From the NCBI RefSeq assembly GCF_014646875.1, contig NZ_BMOC01000016.1, positions 1-64,000 on the forward strand: a DNA stretch of 64,000 bases, read 5' to 3'. The notes under the pieces were generated by a model. That model saw only the letters and a program-made list of their open reading frames with translations, searched no databases and was not told the origin of the DNA. The stretch comes from Halobellus salinus (GTDB taxonomy: Archaea > Halobacteriota > Halobacteria > Halobacteriales > Haloferacaceae). The first letter of the stretch is position 1. Each line of letters starts with the position of its first letter. This document shows positions 16,718 to 24,030 of the stretch, piece by piece. A program made the translations under genes and the position numbers.

Positions 16718-17596
16718 ATGGACTCTGCGGTACTGCTTGACCTTCTCGGGAACGAGAACCGGCGGCGCATTCTCCGGCTGCTCTCTAATAAACCCTGTTA
16801 CGTCACCGAGATCAGCGAGTACCTCGGGGTCAGCCCCAAGGCAGTCATCGATCACCTCCGGCAACTCGAGGACGCGGGGCTGATCGAGAGCCGGACGGAT
16901 GAAAAGCGCCGGAAATACTTCCACATCGCGCGGAACCTTCGGCTGGAGGTCAGCGTCTCGCCGTATCGGTTCGGCGCAAAGAGCGCGTACCCCGCCAGTC
17001 GGAGCCTCGATATGCGCGGGCGGTGTCAGCACATCTCGCTGGAACTGCCCGGCGGCACCACCGGTGCGGGTGCCGACGCTCGCGCCGAATTCGATGATAG
17101 TACACCCGTGCCCGGCGACAACGACCGCGCCGCGACCGACAGCGACCGCGCCGCGACCGACAACGACCGCGCCGCGACCGACAACGACCGCGCCGCGACC
17201 GACGGCGAACCCGGGCGGTCTACACGGCCGGACGGGCCGACAGATGGGGTCGGTCCCGAACGCGACGACACGGATGACATGGGCCGCGTCGGCGTCGCCG
17301 AACTCGCCCGCCGGTACGCCTACCTGGAGGACGTCGAAAGCGAACTCTCCTTGGCGCAGCGGTGGGTTCACGGGCGCGTGACCGACGTTCTCGACAGCCT
17401 GAGCAACCGGCTCGGATCGGAGGCCGACAGCCGGTTCCACGCCGAGGTGCTCGCCGCGATCGCCCGCGGCAACCGTCGCGCGGGTGCGATCGCGGGCGAC
17501 CTCCACGCCGACTCCGAGCGGGTCGAGACTGCGCTCGACCGGCTCGCCGAGCGCGGCCTGATCGACCGCGACGGTCGCCGCTGGACGATCCGGTGA
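16718..17596 (+). CDS. ArsR-like regulator with heptapeptide-repeat linker
   Basis: A 292-aa protein. Residues 4-85 form a winged-helix ArsR domain (LLGNENRRRILRLLSNKPCY, VTEISEYLGVSPKAVIDHLR, QLEDAGLIESRTDEKRRKYF). Residues about 86-125 contain SPYRFGAKSAYP. Residues about 130-190 are a low-complexity acidic linker with four copies of the heptad DNDRAAT encoded by 21-bp repeats (17117-17200). The C-terminal 100 residues contain a helical stretch (YAYLEDVESELSLAQRWVHG) and a second wHTH-like module (NRRAGAIAGDLHADSERVET, LDRLAERGLIDRDGRRW). The start is supported by a leaderless-type TATA box. The target is unknown. Confidence 0.8.
   Translation: MDSAVLLDLLGNENRRRILRLLSNKPCYVTEISEYLGVSPKAVIDHLRQLEDAGLIESRTDEKRRKYFHIARNLRLEVSVSPYRFGAKSAYPASRSLDMRGRCQHISLELPGGTTGAGADARAEFDDSTPVPGDNDRAATDSDRAATDNDRAATDNDRAATDGEPGRSTRPDGPTDGVGPERDDTDDMGRVGVAELARRYAYLEDVESELSLAQRWVHGRVTDVLDSLSNRLGSEADSRFHAEVLAAIARGNRRAGAIAGDLHADSERVETALDRLAERGLIDRDGRRWTIR
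17117..17200 (+). repeat. 21-bp x4 in-frame tandem repeat
   Basis: Four units (17117-17137, 17138-17158, 17159-17179, 17180-17200) encode D-N-D-R-A-A-T, with one N-to-S change in the second. They lie in the linker of the ArsR-like regulator. Such in-frame repeats are prone to copy-number change. Confidence 0.9.
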
Positions 17597-17681
17597 GCCC
17601 CTGGGTTCCGGGGCTCGGGACCCGACACGCTGGGTCCGGTTCCGCCACGCTCTTGACCGCCGGTCGCCTATGATCCGGTGA

Positions 17682-18323
17682 ATGGCGGGGGAAACGCAGC
17701 CGTCCGACCACGAACTCGACGCCGCGGCGGCGGCCGTCCACGACGGTGACGCCGTCGTCTATCCAACGGAGACGGTCTACGGGCTGGGCGCCGACGCCGC
17801 CGACGCCGACGCCGTCGATCGAGTGTTCGAGCTGAAGGGTCGCGACCGGTCGAAGCCGCTCTCGCTCGGTGTCCCGAGCGCTGACGCCGCGCTCAGGTAC
17901 ACGAGACCGAGCAACCGCGCGCGCCGGTTTCTGCGAGGATTTCTCCCCGGCCCAGTCACTGTCGTCGTCGAGTGTGACCCCTCGCTGCCGGACGCGCTCA
18001 CTGCCGGACGGCCTCGGGTCGGCGTCCGCGTCCCCGACGACGAGGTGGCGCTGTCGCTGTTCGAGCGAGCCGCGCCCGTCCCGGTGACCGCAACGAGCGC
18101 GAACCGCAGCGGGTCCCCAAGTGTCACCCACCCCGACGATCTCGACCCGGGGCTCCGCGAATCCGTCGCCGCGGTTGTCGACGCCGGATCCAGGACCGGC
18201 ACCGAAAGCACGGTCGTCGACCCCGAGCAGAACATGATCCACCGTCGCGGCGCGATGGCGGACGCCATCACAGCGTGGCTCGCCGACGAGGCCGGAACGG
18301 AGCCGGTCGTCGAGGACGGGTAG
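17682..18323 (+). CDS. L-threonylcarbamoyladenylate synthase (Sua5/YrdC family)
   Basis: A 213-aa protein that forms threonylcarbamoyl-AMP from Thr, bicarbonate and ATP for the t6A37 modification of ANN-decoding tRNAs. The family blocks are VVYPTETVYGLGADAADADA (residues 25-44), ELKGRDRSKPLSL, FLPGPVTVVVECD, VGVRVPDDEVALSLFERAAP and PVTATSANRSGSPSVT. It has the YrdC domain alone, without a C-terminal Sua5 domain. It is convergent with the Cas4-like gene, 47 nt apart. Confidence 0.92.
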   Translation: MAGETQPSDHELDAAAAAVHDGDAVVYPTETVYGLGADAADADAVDRVFELKGRDRSKPLSLGVPSADAALRYTRPSNRARRFLRGFLPGPVTVVVECDPSLPDALTAGRPRVGVRVPDDEVALSLFERAAPVPVTATSANRSGSPSVTHPDDLDPGLRESVAAVVDAGSRTGTESTVVDPEQNMIHRRGAMADAITAWLADEAGTEPVVEDG

Positions 18324-18370
18324 TCCGCGGCGTCGCCGGTTCCGCCCGCGACACCCGCGTGTCCTGGGGT

Positions 18371-19066
18371 TCACCCCAACCCGAGTATCGTCTTCAGCGA
18401 GCGGGTTCGCGTCCCACAGGTCTCCCGGTACTCACAGGCGTCGCACTTCGACTCGTCGTCAATCCGGCTTGGCACCCCGTCCATCGACCGGACGGTCCAC
18501 AACGCGCGACGGTAGACGCCCCTGTTGCGCGTGGTCAGTCGGACCGTCCGGACGACGCCGTGCCGTGGATACTCCACGATCGCCTCGGGGACCTCCCGAT
18601 TGCGTTCCCACGCGAGTGCGAGCGCCAGTGCGACCGCCCGGACGCGCTGTGGTTCCCATACCCCGCGCGGCGGGGGTTCGCCCGTCGAGATGACCGCAGG
18701 AACCGGCGGCGACTCCTCGGTGTCCTCGTCAGCCTCGAGGAGTTTGTGTGCTACGCCGTGGCAGTCCCGGCCGCGGAGCAACGCGTCTCGGGATCCCGGG
18801 TCCACGAGCCGGTGGTACACGTCGCGGTCGGCCAGCGTAGCGAGGTTCGACCGGTACGCTTCCGGGGAGACCTCGATCGGTCGGTCCCGGAGCCGCTTGT
18901 TGGGAGCCTCGCGGAGCGACTCGTACTCGAACGCCAGGTCCCGTGCGGTCGCGACCGACTCCGGCGGGCCACGGTCGTCGTCGCGTCGGGCGTAATAGAG
19001 CTGTCGCGGGCAGTACGCGGCGCGAGCGAGGTCGGAAACCGGGACGGTGTTGGCTCGGGCAGTCAC
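18371..19066 (-). CDS. Cas4-like protein with four Cys but degraded nuclease site
   Basis: A 231-aa protein. The N-terminal VSDLARAAYCPRQLYYARRD and the C-terminal CDACEYRETCG place one plus three cysteines as in the Fe-S-binding Cas4/RecB family (COG1468). The PD-(D/E)XK positions look lost: GVAHKLLE has His where the first Asp (GxxD) is expected, AVISTGEPPPRG replaces the D/E-x-K strand, and WEPQRVRAVALALAL keeps the Q-R of the last motif but lacks its Tyr. No cas1, cas2 or CRISPR repeats lie in the window. It may be a structural or regulatory relative rather than an exonuclease. Residue-level loss is my reading without an alignment. Confidence 0.7.
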   Translation of the reverse strand: MTARANTVPVSDLARAAYCPRQLYYARRDDDRGPPESVATARDLAFEYESLREAPNKRLRDRPIEVSPEAYRSNLATLADRDVYHRLVDPGSRDALLRGRDCHGVAHKLLEADEDTEESPPVPAVISTGEPPPRGVWEPQRVRAVALALALAWERNREVPEAIVEYPRHGVVRTVRLTTRNRGVYRRALWTVRSMDGVPSRIDDESKCDACEYRETCGTRTRSLKTILGLG

Positions 19067-19137
19067 AGGCTGGATGGTCCCGGCCCGGTATTTGAACGTT
19101 CGGCGTGGTCGTGGGGAGACCGGGACGGCGATTCGTC

Positions 19138-19566
19138 TCAGTCCATTCCGGCCAACGGGCCGAAATCATCCACCGGCAGCACGGAGTAGTCGATCGTGAG
19201 CGTGTCTTTCGTTGCCCGGATCTTCCCGACGAACGTCGAGATCTCCTCGAGTGACCCCTCCAGAACGAACAGCTCCATGCAGTGGCGGCCGCCGACGTGG
19301 CTGTGGAAGTTCGAGGCGACGATCCCCTCGTGTTCGTGGCGGAGGTGCATCATTTTCTCCTCGACGCTCGTTGTCTCGTAGTCGAAGAGTACGGTGACGA
19401 CACCCATCAGCTCACGATCCTCGAGTTTCTTGTCCTCGAACTCGCCGAGCAGGTTCCGACTCGCCTCCCGGAGTACCTCGCTCCGACCGGTGTAGCCGTG
19501 ATCGTCCGCAAACTGGTCGATCCGGTCGACGAGTTCCTCCGGCATAGAGACGCTGACAACACTCAT
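19138..19566 (-). CDS. NikR-like ribbon-helix-helix metal regulator
   Basis: A 142-aa protein. Residues 1-45 are the RHH DNA-binding domain ([37 protein letters not shown]). Residues 55-138 are the ACT-like metal-sensing domain, with [19 protein letters not shown] giving the His-x-His and Cys ligands of NikR and the upstream His in HLRHEHEG. The start at 19566 gives the correct RHH strand at the N-terminus; the longer upstream frame is not family sequence. No nickel transporter or Ni-enzyme is adjacent, so the metal and targets are open. Confidence 0.88.
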   Translation of the reverse strand: MSVVSVSMPEELVDRIDQFADDHGYTGRSEVLREASRNLLGEFEDKKLEDRELMGVVTVLFDYETTSVEEKMMHLRHEHEGIVASNFHSHVGGRHCMELFVLEGSLEEISTFVGKIRATKDTLTIDYSVLPVDDFGPLAGMD

Positions 19567-19710
19567 ATCATAACCCAATGCGACGCAAATATTAAACATT
19601 AGTATTCGACCCCGGCCCGGGGTGGCCGACCGGGTCGCGGTGCGGTCCCACCGGAACCGGTCTCGCCCCGTCGGAGGTACATCCAAGTTGTCGGCCACGA
19701 ACAGGTAGGT

Positions 19711-20088
19711 ATGGCCGAATCCGACCAGACGCCACAGGTCCGCCGCGCGGCCGACGTCGAGTACGAATCCGTCGACCTCGCCGAGGGGCTTCGGAAGGGG
19801 GTCCTCCTGGGCGACGGCCAGGGAACGCCCAACTTCGATATGCGCCGGTTCGTGCTGGAACCGGGCGCGCGCGTCCCGCGGCACACCAACGAGGTCGAGC
19901 ACGAGCAGTTCGTCGTCGAGGGCGACTACGCCGTCGGGATCGACGAGGAGACACACACCGTTTCGGCGGGCGATTCGCTTCTGATCCCCGCCGGCGTCGA
20001 CCACTGGTACCGGAACGACACCGACACCCGGGGCTCGTTCCTGTGTATCGTACCGAAGGGCGACGACCGGATCGAGATCCACGAGTAG
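19711..20088 (+). CDS. Cupin-domain protein
   Basis: A 125-aa single-domain cupin. The two cupin motifs are visible: [20 protein letters not shown] with G-x5-H-x-H/E-x4-E character (residues 52-71), and [17 protein letters not shown] (87-103) with P and H. The conserved residues can hold a metal ion. The function of small stand-alone cupins varies (isomerases, dioxygenases, sensors), and none is indicated by the neighbours, a divergent NikR-like regulator and a downstream phosphoesterase. Confidence 0.8.
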   Translation: MAESDQTPQVRRAADVEYESVDLAEGLRKGVLLGDGQGTPNFDMRRFVLEPGARVPRHTNEVEHEQFVVEGDYAVGIDEETHTVSAGDSLLIPAGVDHWYRNDTDTRGSFLCIVPKGDDRIEIHE

Positions 20089-20173
20089 CCGTCCGGAGCC
20101 GCCGAACCGCTCGCTCGCCAGCGAACAGGCGTCGCCCGGCCGTCGGACCCGATCGGCGGCGGTCGCCAGAACG

Positions 20174-20180
20174 TTTAATA
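20174..20180 (+). promoter_or_regulatory. Putative TATA box of phosphoesterase gene
   Basis: TTTAATA lies 28-34 nt upstream of the ATG at 20208. It supports that start over the longer in-frame extension that runs into the cupin gene. Confidence 0.4.
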
Positions 20181-20207
20181 CCCCATCGACCGGTTGTCGG
20201 GTCCAGA

Positions 20208-21089
20208 ATGGTGTTCGACCCAGGCGCCGCCCCGGACAGTATCGAGTGGTTCCGGAAACGGGGGGAGGCGCCGGCGATTGTGAGTCTCAGCGACGTGCAC
20301 GGCTACCTCGACGCGGCCCGGAACGCCCTGACTGCCGTCGGCGAGACCGACGAGTACCCACCCCTCGTCACGGTGGACGGCGACGGGTGCCTCCACTGGG
20401 CGGGCAACGACTACGTCTTGCTCCTCAACGGCGACCTGCTCGACCGCGGCGACAAGAATCCCGAGTGTCTGGCGCTTGTCGAACGACTCGCAGGGGAGGC
20501 GCCGGCGGGTCGCGTCCGCTACCACCTGGGGAACCACGAGATGGCCGTGCTGTTCCCCGAGCGATTCCGGTGGCCCGGAGTGTACAGTATCGAGATGGAC
20601 GATGACCGCCGGCGGTCGTTCGTCGAAACGGTCGCGGAGTCGCGAATCGGGGTCGCCTTCGACGGGTATGCACACACCTACTCACACGCGGGCGCGAACG
20701 AACCGTTCAATGTTGCCGCTGCCAACAAACAGGCGCGCAGCGCCGCCCGACGGCTGGCGACGATGTTCCGAGAGGGTCGGTACCGGGAGCACCAACTCGA
20801 CATCCTCCCGGAGTACGACCTGGTGTTCGGCGTCGGTGGGCAGTTCGGCCGGGGGCCGTCGGCCGGGCTCTTGTGGATGGATTTCAAGCACATGCGGCCG
20901 GCAGCGCCCCCGCAGATCGTCGGCCACTCCCGACACCAGGCGCCGACACGAAACGGAAACGTGATCTGCGAGAACGTGATCCGGGACAATCTGGGCGTCC
21001 CCGGCGGTGAGGCCGTCGTCATCGAACGGCCGGGCGGGATCGCAGCCGTCACGCACTCGCCGTCCGGGGCGACGGTGACCGAACTGTAG
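20208..21089 (+). CDS. Calcineurin-like metallophosphoesterase
   Basis: A 293-aa protein. The dimetal phosphoesterase motifs appear in order: [12 protein letters not shown] (DxH, about residue 28), [15 protein letters not shown] (GDxxDRG, about 72), [14 protein letters not shown] (GNHE, about 106), THAYSHAG-like [11 protein letters not shown] and [10 protein letters not shown] (GH). The GDLLDRG and GNHEM pattern is close to protein-phosphatase/ApaH-like enzymes. It has a long insert after GNHE. The substrate (phosphoprotein, Np4N or other) cannot be told from the sequence. The gene is monocistronic with its own likely promoter. Confidence 0.85.
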   Translation: MVFDPGAAPDSIEWFRKRGEAPAIVSLSDVHGYLDAARNALTAVGETDEYPPLVTVDGDGCLHWAGNDYVLLLNGDLLDRGDKNPECLALVERLAGEAPAGRVRYHLGNHEMAVLFPERFRWPGVYSIEMDDDRRRSFVETVAESRIGVAFDGYAHTYSHAGANEPFNVAAANKQARSAARRLATMFREGRYREHQLDILPEYDLVFGVGGQFGRGPSAGLLWMDFKHMRPAAPPQIVGHSRHQAPTRNGNVICENVIRDNLGVPGGEAVVIERPGGIAAVTHSPSGATVTEL

Positions 21090-21137
21090 CTGACCGGCGT
21101 TGCGGGTGCGGCTCCCGGTTCGGACCCGACACGCGGG

Positions 21138-21635
21138 TCACTCGGACTCGGAGGCGCCTCCGGAGCGATGAGTCACCACCTCGATGTCGAACACGAGTGT
21201 CTTCCCGGCGAGTTCGTGGTTGAAATCGACCTCGACGCTCTCCTCCCGGACCGCAACCACGTCGCCGTGAAGCCCGTTCTGTGCGTGGACGTGAAGCCCG
21301 GCCTCGGCGTCGGCGTCGACCATCGCCTCAAACGGCTCCCGGTCGTACTCCCGGAGCCGGTCGTCGCGAACCTCGCCGTAGGCTGCCGCCGGCGGGACCG
21401 TCACGGTCGCTTCCTCCCCGACTGTCATCCCGCGAACCGCGTCGTCGAGTCCTTCGATCACCTCACTCTCGCCGACCGTGAACGTGCGGGGCCCGTAGTC
21501 GTCGGGGGTGCGGTCCTCCGCCGCTGCGAGGCCGGTCTCGGCGGCGACGGCGTACATCGAGGTCCCGAACACGGTGCCGTCTTCGAACCGTCCCACGTAC
21601 TCGATCGCGACCCGGTCGCCCGGCTCGATAGTCAT
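21138..21635 (-). CDS. FKBP-type peptidyl-prolyl isomerase, SlyD-like
   Basis: A 165-aa protein. I chose the ATG at 21635 because MTIEPGDRVAIEYVGRFEDG is the family N-terminus; the longer frame is spurious. The FKBP core includes GTVFGTS, TFTVGESEVIEGLDDAVRGM and VGEEATVTVPPAAAYGE. The inserted chaperone (IF) domain at about residues 80-130 contains HVHAQNGLHGDVVAV, and DFNHELAGKTLVFDIEVV returns to the core. It probably catalyses Xaa-Pro isomerisation and assists folding in the cytosol. Confidence 0.93.
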   Translation of the reverse strand: MTIEPGDRVAIEYVGRFEDGTVFGTSMYAVAAETGLAAAEDRTPDDYGPRTFTVGESEVIEGLDDAVRGMTVGEEATVTVPPAAAYGEVRDDRLREYDREPFEAMVDADAEAGLHVHAQNGLHGDVVAVREESVEVDFNHELAGKTLVFDIEVVTHRSGGASESE

Positions 21636-21797
21636 ACACGCCGGTGTGGCGTCAATCCAGAATACGCTGTCGGGTCGAACGCGACCGCCGGGAGTCCGGA
21701 TGGCTCTCTGACCCGTCGTCACCAGATTCGGACCTACCTAACCGATATCCGGAATAATGGCCGAACGCTTATTTGCGCCGCGGGAGTGGTCAGAGGT

Positions 21798-22184
21798 ATG
21801 AGCGACGACACTGCCGACAGCGGCGCTCCCTCCCGAATCGGCCGGCTCCTGCTCGGACTGGGGCTCGCGCTCCAGGCTTCGGAGGACTTCCGTGACATAG
21901 AGGACTCGATCGAGTACGCCGAATCAGCCGACGTCCCGATGCCGGACCTTGCGGCCCCGTTCGCGTCGGGGATGATGCTGGTCGGCGGCCTCGGGGTCGC
22001 GCTCTGGCGGTTCCCCCGGATCGCGACCGGCGCAGCAGCCGCGTTTCTCGCGGTCGTGACGCCGACGATGCACGACTTCTGGAACGCCGAGGAGGGTTCG
22101 GGCAGCGGCGAACGCTTGGCGTTCTTCGGAAATATGGCCATGCTTGGGGGCGTGCTCGTGTTCCTGCGCGAGGCGTACGACTGA
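21798..22184 (+). CDS. DoxX family membrane protein
   Basis: A 128-aa protein with four hydrophobic segments. The first (RIGRLLLGLGLALQASEDFR), the third with PRIATGAAAAFLAVVTPTMH and DFWN, and the last (AFFGNMAMLGGVLVFLREAYD) match the DoxX/DUF6790-type four-helix family. I chose the ATG at 21798 because the longer upstream frame overlaps the opposite FKBP gene. The stop lies inside a tandem-repeat array. The function of archaeal DoxX proteins is not settled; membrane redox or sulfur roles are known for a few relatives. Confidence 0.75.
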   Translation: MSDDTADSGAPSRIGRLLLGLGLALQASEDFRDIEDSIEYAESADVPMPDLAAPFASGMMLVGGLGVALWRFPRIATGAAAAFLAVVTPTMHDFWNAEEGSGSGERLAFFGNMAMLGGVLVFLREAYD

Positions 22185-22306
22185 TATCGTCGGGGAAAGG
22201 CTGCCCTCGGATCGATATCGTCGGGGAAAGGCTGCTCTCGGATCGATATCGTCGGGGAAAGGCTGCTCTCGGATCGATATCGTCGGGGAAAGGCTGCTCT
22301 CGAATC
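22183..22306. repeat. 31-bp x4 tandem repeat array
   Basis: Four direct copies begin at 22183, 22214, 22245 and 22276, each opening with GATATCGTCGGGGAAAGG. The first differs at one base (CCC for CTC) and the last at its end. There are no spacers, so it is not a CRISPR. The array begins one base into the stop codon of the DoxX-like gene (22182-22184) and runs downstream. Confidence 0.95.
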
Positions 22307-22579
22307 AACCCCCGGTTGTCGGACGCTGTTCGCCGGGGTCGCCGGCGTCAACGAGGCGGTTGCGGCCGAGAAAGCTCAAGAGTGCGAGGGACGGCCCACC
22401 CGGGCCCCGACCACCGACACCGAGACGGCGGCGACCGGGCCCGCCACTCCGAAGGGTGAGACAACAACAGCGACAGAGGCCGAAGACGGTGGTGAGACAA
22501 CCCACGCCGAGTCGGTCAGGCCGGGCGAAACAGAGTCGGGACGACGAGAAACGCTCGTAGCGCACTGTTGGCATCGCGG
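22307..22579. other. Gene-free interval between repeat array and SDR pseudogene
   Basis: No gene is recognised. A plus-strand stretch around 22408-22560 reads as Thr/Glu/Gly-rich low-complexity protein (TDTETAATGPATPKGE) without a start codon or family, perhaps a relic of a surface-protein linker. Confidence 0.4.
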
Positions 22580-23079
22580 CGGTCTACAGAAGTTCGGTGC
22601 TCTGCGGCCCGTTTGTGATGTGAATCTCGAACGGCCGTGTACTGGGGTCGTTCTGTTCGACCAGGTGCCAGTACGTCTCGGCCACCCCATCGGGGCCGAG
22701 GAAGGTGTCGGTCTCCCGGTCGGAGGGTGGCTCGCGCTCGGCCCGTCAATCTGGCCGTCGGTCGCGACGTGGGCGACGCGGACTCTCTCCGGGGCGGTGT
22801 CCATCGCCATCCCGCGGGCGTTGACCGCCCACGCCGACTCGAGGTCGTCGACGCTCGAATCGAGCAGCCCGGTCCACGACGCGGTGCTGGCGTGGTTGAC
22901 GGGGATGTCGACCCGGCCGAAGGCGTCGCGGACGGCCTCGAACCCCTGCCGGATTGGGTCGACGTCGGCGAGGTCAACCGCGCGAACAGCGCGACCTCAC
23001 GCCCTTCGGTGGTGAATGCCCAGGCGAGTGACTCCCCGGTTCCCGGGCCGAAACCCGCGATGACGGCAGTGCGTGTCAT
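22580..23079 (-). pseudogene. Short-chain dehydrogenase/reductase pseudogene
   Basis: The start codes for MTRTAVIAGFGPGTGESLAW, an SDR nucleotide-binding N-terminus, up to EVALFAR. A frameshift and deletion then lead directly to VDLADVDPIRQGFEAVRDAF. The reading continues to ESAWAVNARG and then jumps in frame to MAMDTAPERVRVAHVATDGQ, skipping about 60 residues that normally include the catalytic Tyr-x3-Lys. A second frameshift precedes VAETYWHLVEQNDPSTRPFE and the end at about 22584. With the active site deleted and two frameshifts it cannot make an active SDR. Confidence 0.8.
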
Positions 23080-23153
23080 ACCCGCCCGTGAAGACCGGGT
23101 CGCAAAACCGTGATCGTCGCGGCGTCGCCGTCGACACGCCTGGGGTGTCGCTG

Positions 23154-23531
23154 TTAGAACGGGGTGGCCGTGCTCACGTGCATCCCGACGAACACCGGCT
23201 TCGAGTCGTCACGGGCTTCGAGCGCCCCGCTCCACCGGGTCTCGAAGGTGTGCCGGGTTCCGGACTCGACGTCCCGCCACGACAACACTATCTTGTCGCT
23301 GAACCACGCGTGGCAGTCCCGGCCGATCACCCGAAGCGCGCGGCTGTCCACGTCCCAGTCGGCGGTCCGTTGGGTTTGCTCACGAAGGCCCTGCCGGACC
23401 GCGTCGCCGCCGACCAAGCGCTCAGAGATGCCGAACTTGACGACATCGCTGCTGTCGGCGAGAAACCGGCCGAGCGGCGCGCCGGCTTCGAGCGCGTCGT
23501 AATACTCCCGGATTCTGGCTTCGGCGTCCAT
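23154..23531 (-). CDS. NTF2-like/SnoaL-fold protein
   Basis: A 125-aa protein with an alpha+beta-barrel pattern: an N-terminal helix (MDAEARIREYYDALEAGAPL), a strand with VVKFGISERLVGGDAVRQGL, then alternating strands (WDVDSRALRVIGRDCHAWFS, then DKIVLSWRDVESGTRHTFET and RWSGALE). It resembles the DUF4440/SnoaL-type NTF2 superfamily, whose members are small-molecule-binding or isomerase-like. The substrate is unknown. It is upstream of the SDR pseudogene and on the same strand, so the two may once have been partners. Confidence 0.65.
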   Translation of the reverse strand: MDAEARIREYYDALEAGAPLGRFLADSSDVVKFGISERLVGGDAVRQGLREQTQRTADWDVDSRALRVIGRDCHAWFSDKIVLSWRDVESGTRHTFETRWSGALEARDDSKPVFVGMHVSTATPF

Positions 23532-23624
23532 ACCGAACCACTTCGGGAGGTACCGTCTTACCGCTGTGGGTGGGTGCTGTCCTCCCTATGGCTTTCCGAG
23601 GGAGCGACCCGACCGAGCAGAACG

Positions 23625-23650
23625 AGAGTGGGACCGCCCGGATTCGAACC
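23625..23650 (-). repeat. Partial copy of tRNA-Pro 3' end
   Basis: The 26 bp at 23625-23650 are identical to 23753-23778, which is the T-arm/acceptor 3' end of tRNA-Pro plus four flanking bases. The offset is 128 bp. Such partial tRNA 3' copies usually mark attachment sites of integrated elements. The 102 bp between the copies hold short GGATCC-type repeats (about 23688-23715) and no gene. Confidence 0.85.
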
Positions 23651-23756
23651 ACGGTCGCTCCGCTTACTCCGTTCGCGTCGCTCCCTGATCCGGATCCGGA
23701 TCTGGATCCGGATGGGTGCCACTCTTGGCTCGTCACATCGGTTCCTCGATCAAGAG

Positions 23757-23829
23757 TGGGACCGCCCGGATTCGAACCGGGGTCACGGGCACCCAAGGCC
23801 CGAAGTATACCAGGCTAACCCACGGTCCC
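23757..23829 (-). tRNA. tRNA-Pro (anticodon TGG)
   Basis: On the minus strand the acceptor stem GGGACCG/CGGTCCC is perfect with discriminator A. The anticodon stem CGGGC/GCCCG encloses the loop CTTGGGT with anticodon TGG, and the T arm is CCGGG-TTCGAAT-CCGGG. The length is 73 nt. CCA is not encoded. A partial copy of the 3' end lies 128 bp downstream. Confidence 0.95.
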
Positions 23830-23971
23830 ACACCAGGCTATCGATCGGTCAGCGAGTAAAACATTTCGTTCGACCGGCGACCCCACAACCGAGTCGGGGC
23901 GCCCCCAGTGGTCGGAACCACCACCGCGTCCCGACACGCTGGTCGGGCAACTCCCGTCCAGCCACGGGAAG

Positions 23972-24000
23972 GCGCCCCGGCGCCCCGGCGCCCCGGCGCC
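23972..24000. repeat. 8-bp GC-rich microsatellite
   Basis: Three and a half copies of CGCCCCGG lie in the gap between the helicase stop and tRNA-Pro. The surrounding 200 bp contain no gene. Confidence 0.85.
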
Positions 24001-24030
24001 AGAGGCCGTGGATCGATGCCAGTCGCCGGG

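Noticed and set aside
22183-22306. CRISPR array
   Set aside because: The 31-bp units abut directly with no spacers, and no cas genes are near.
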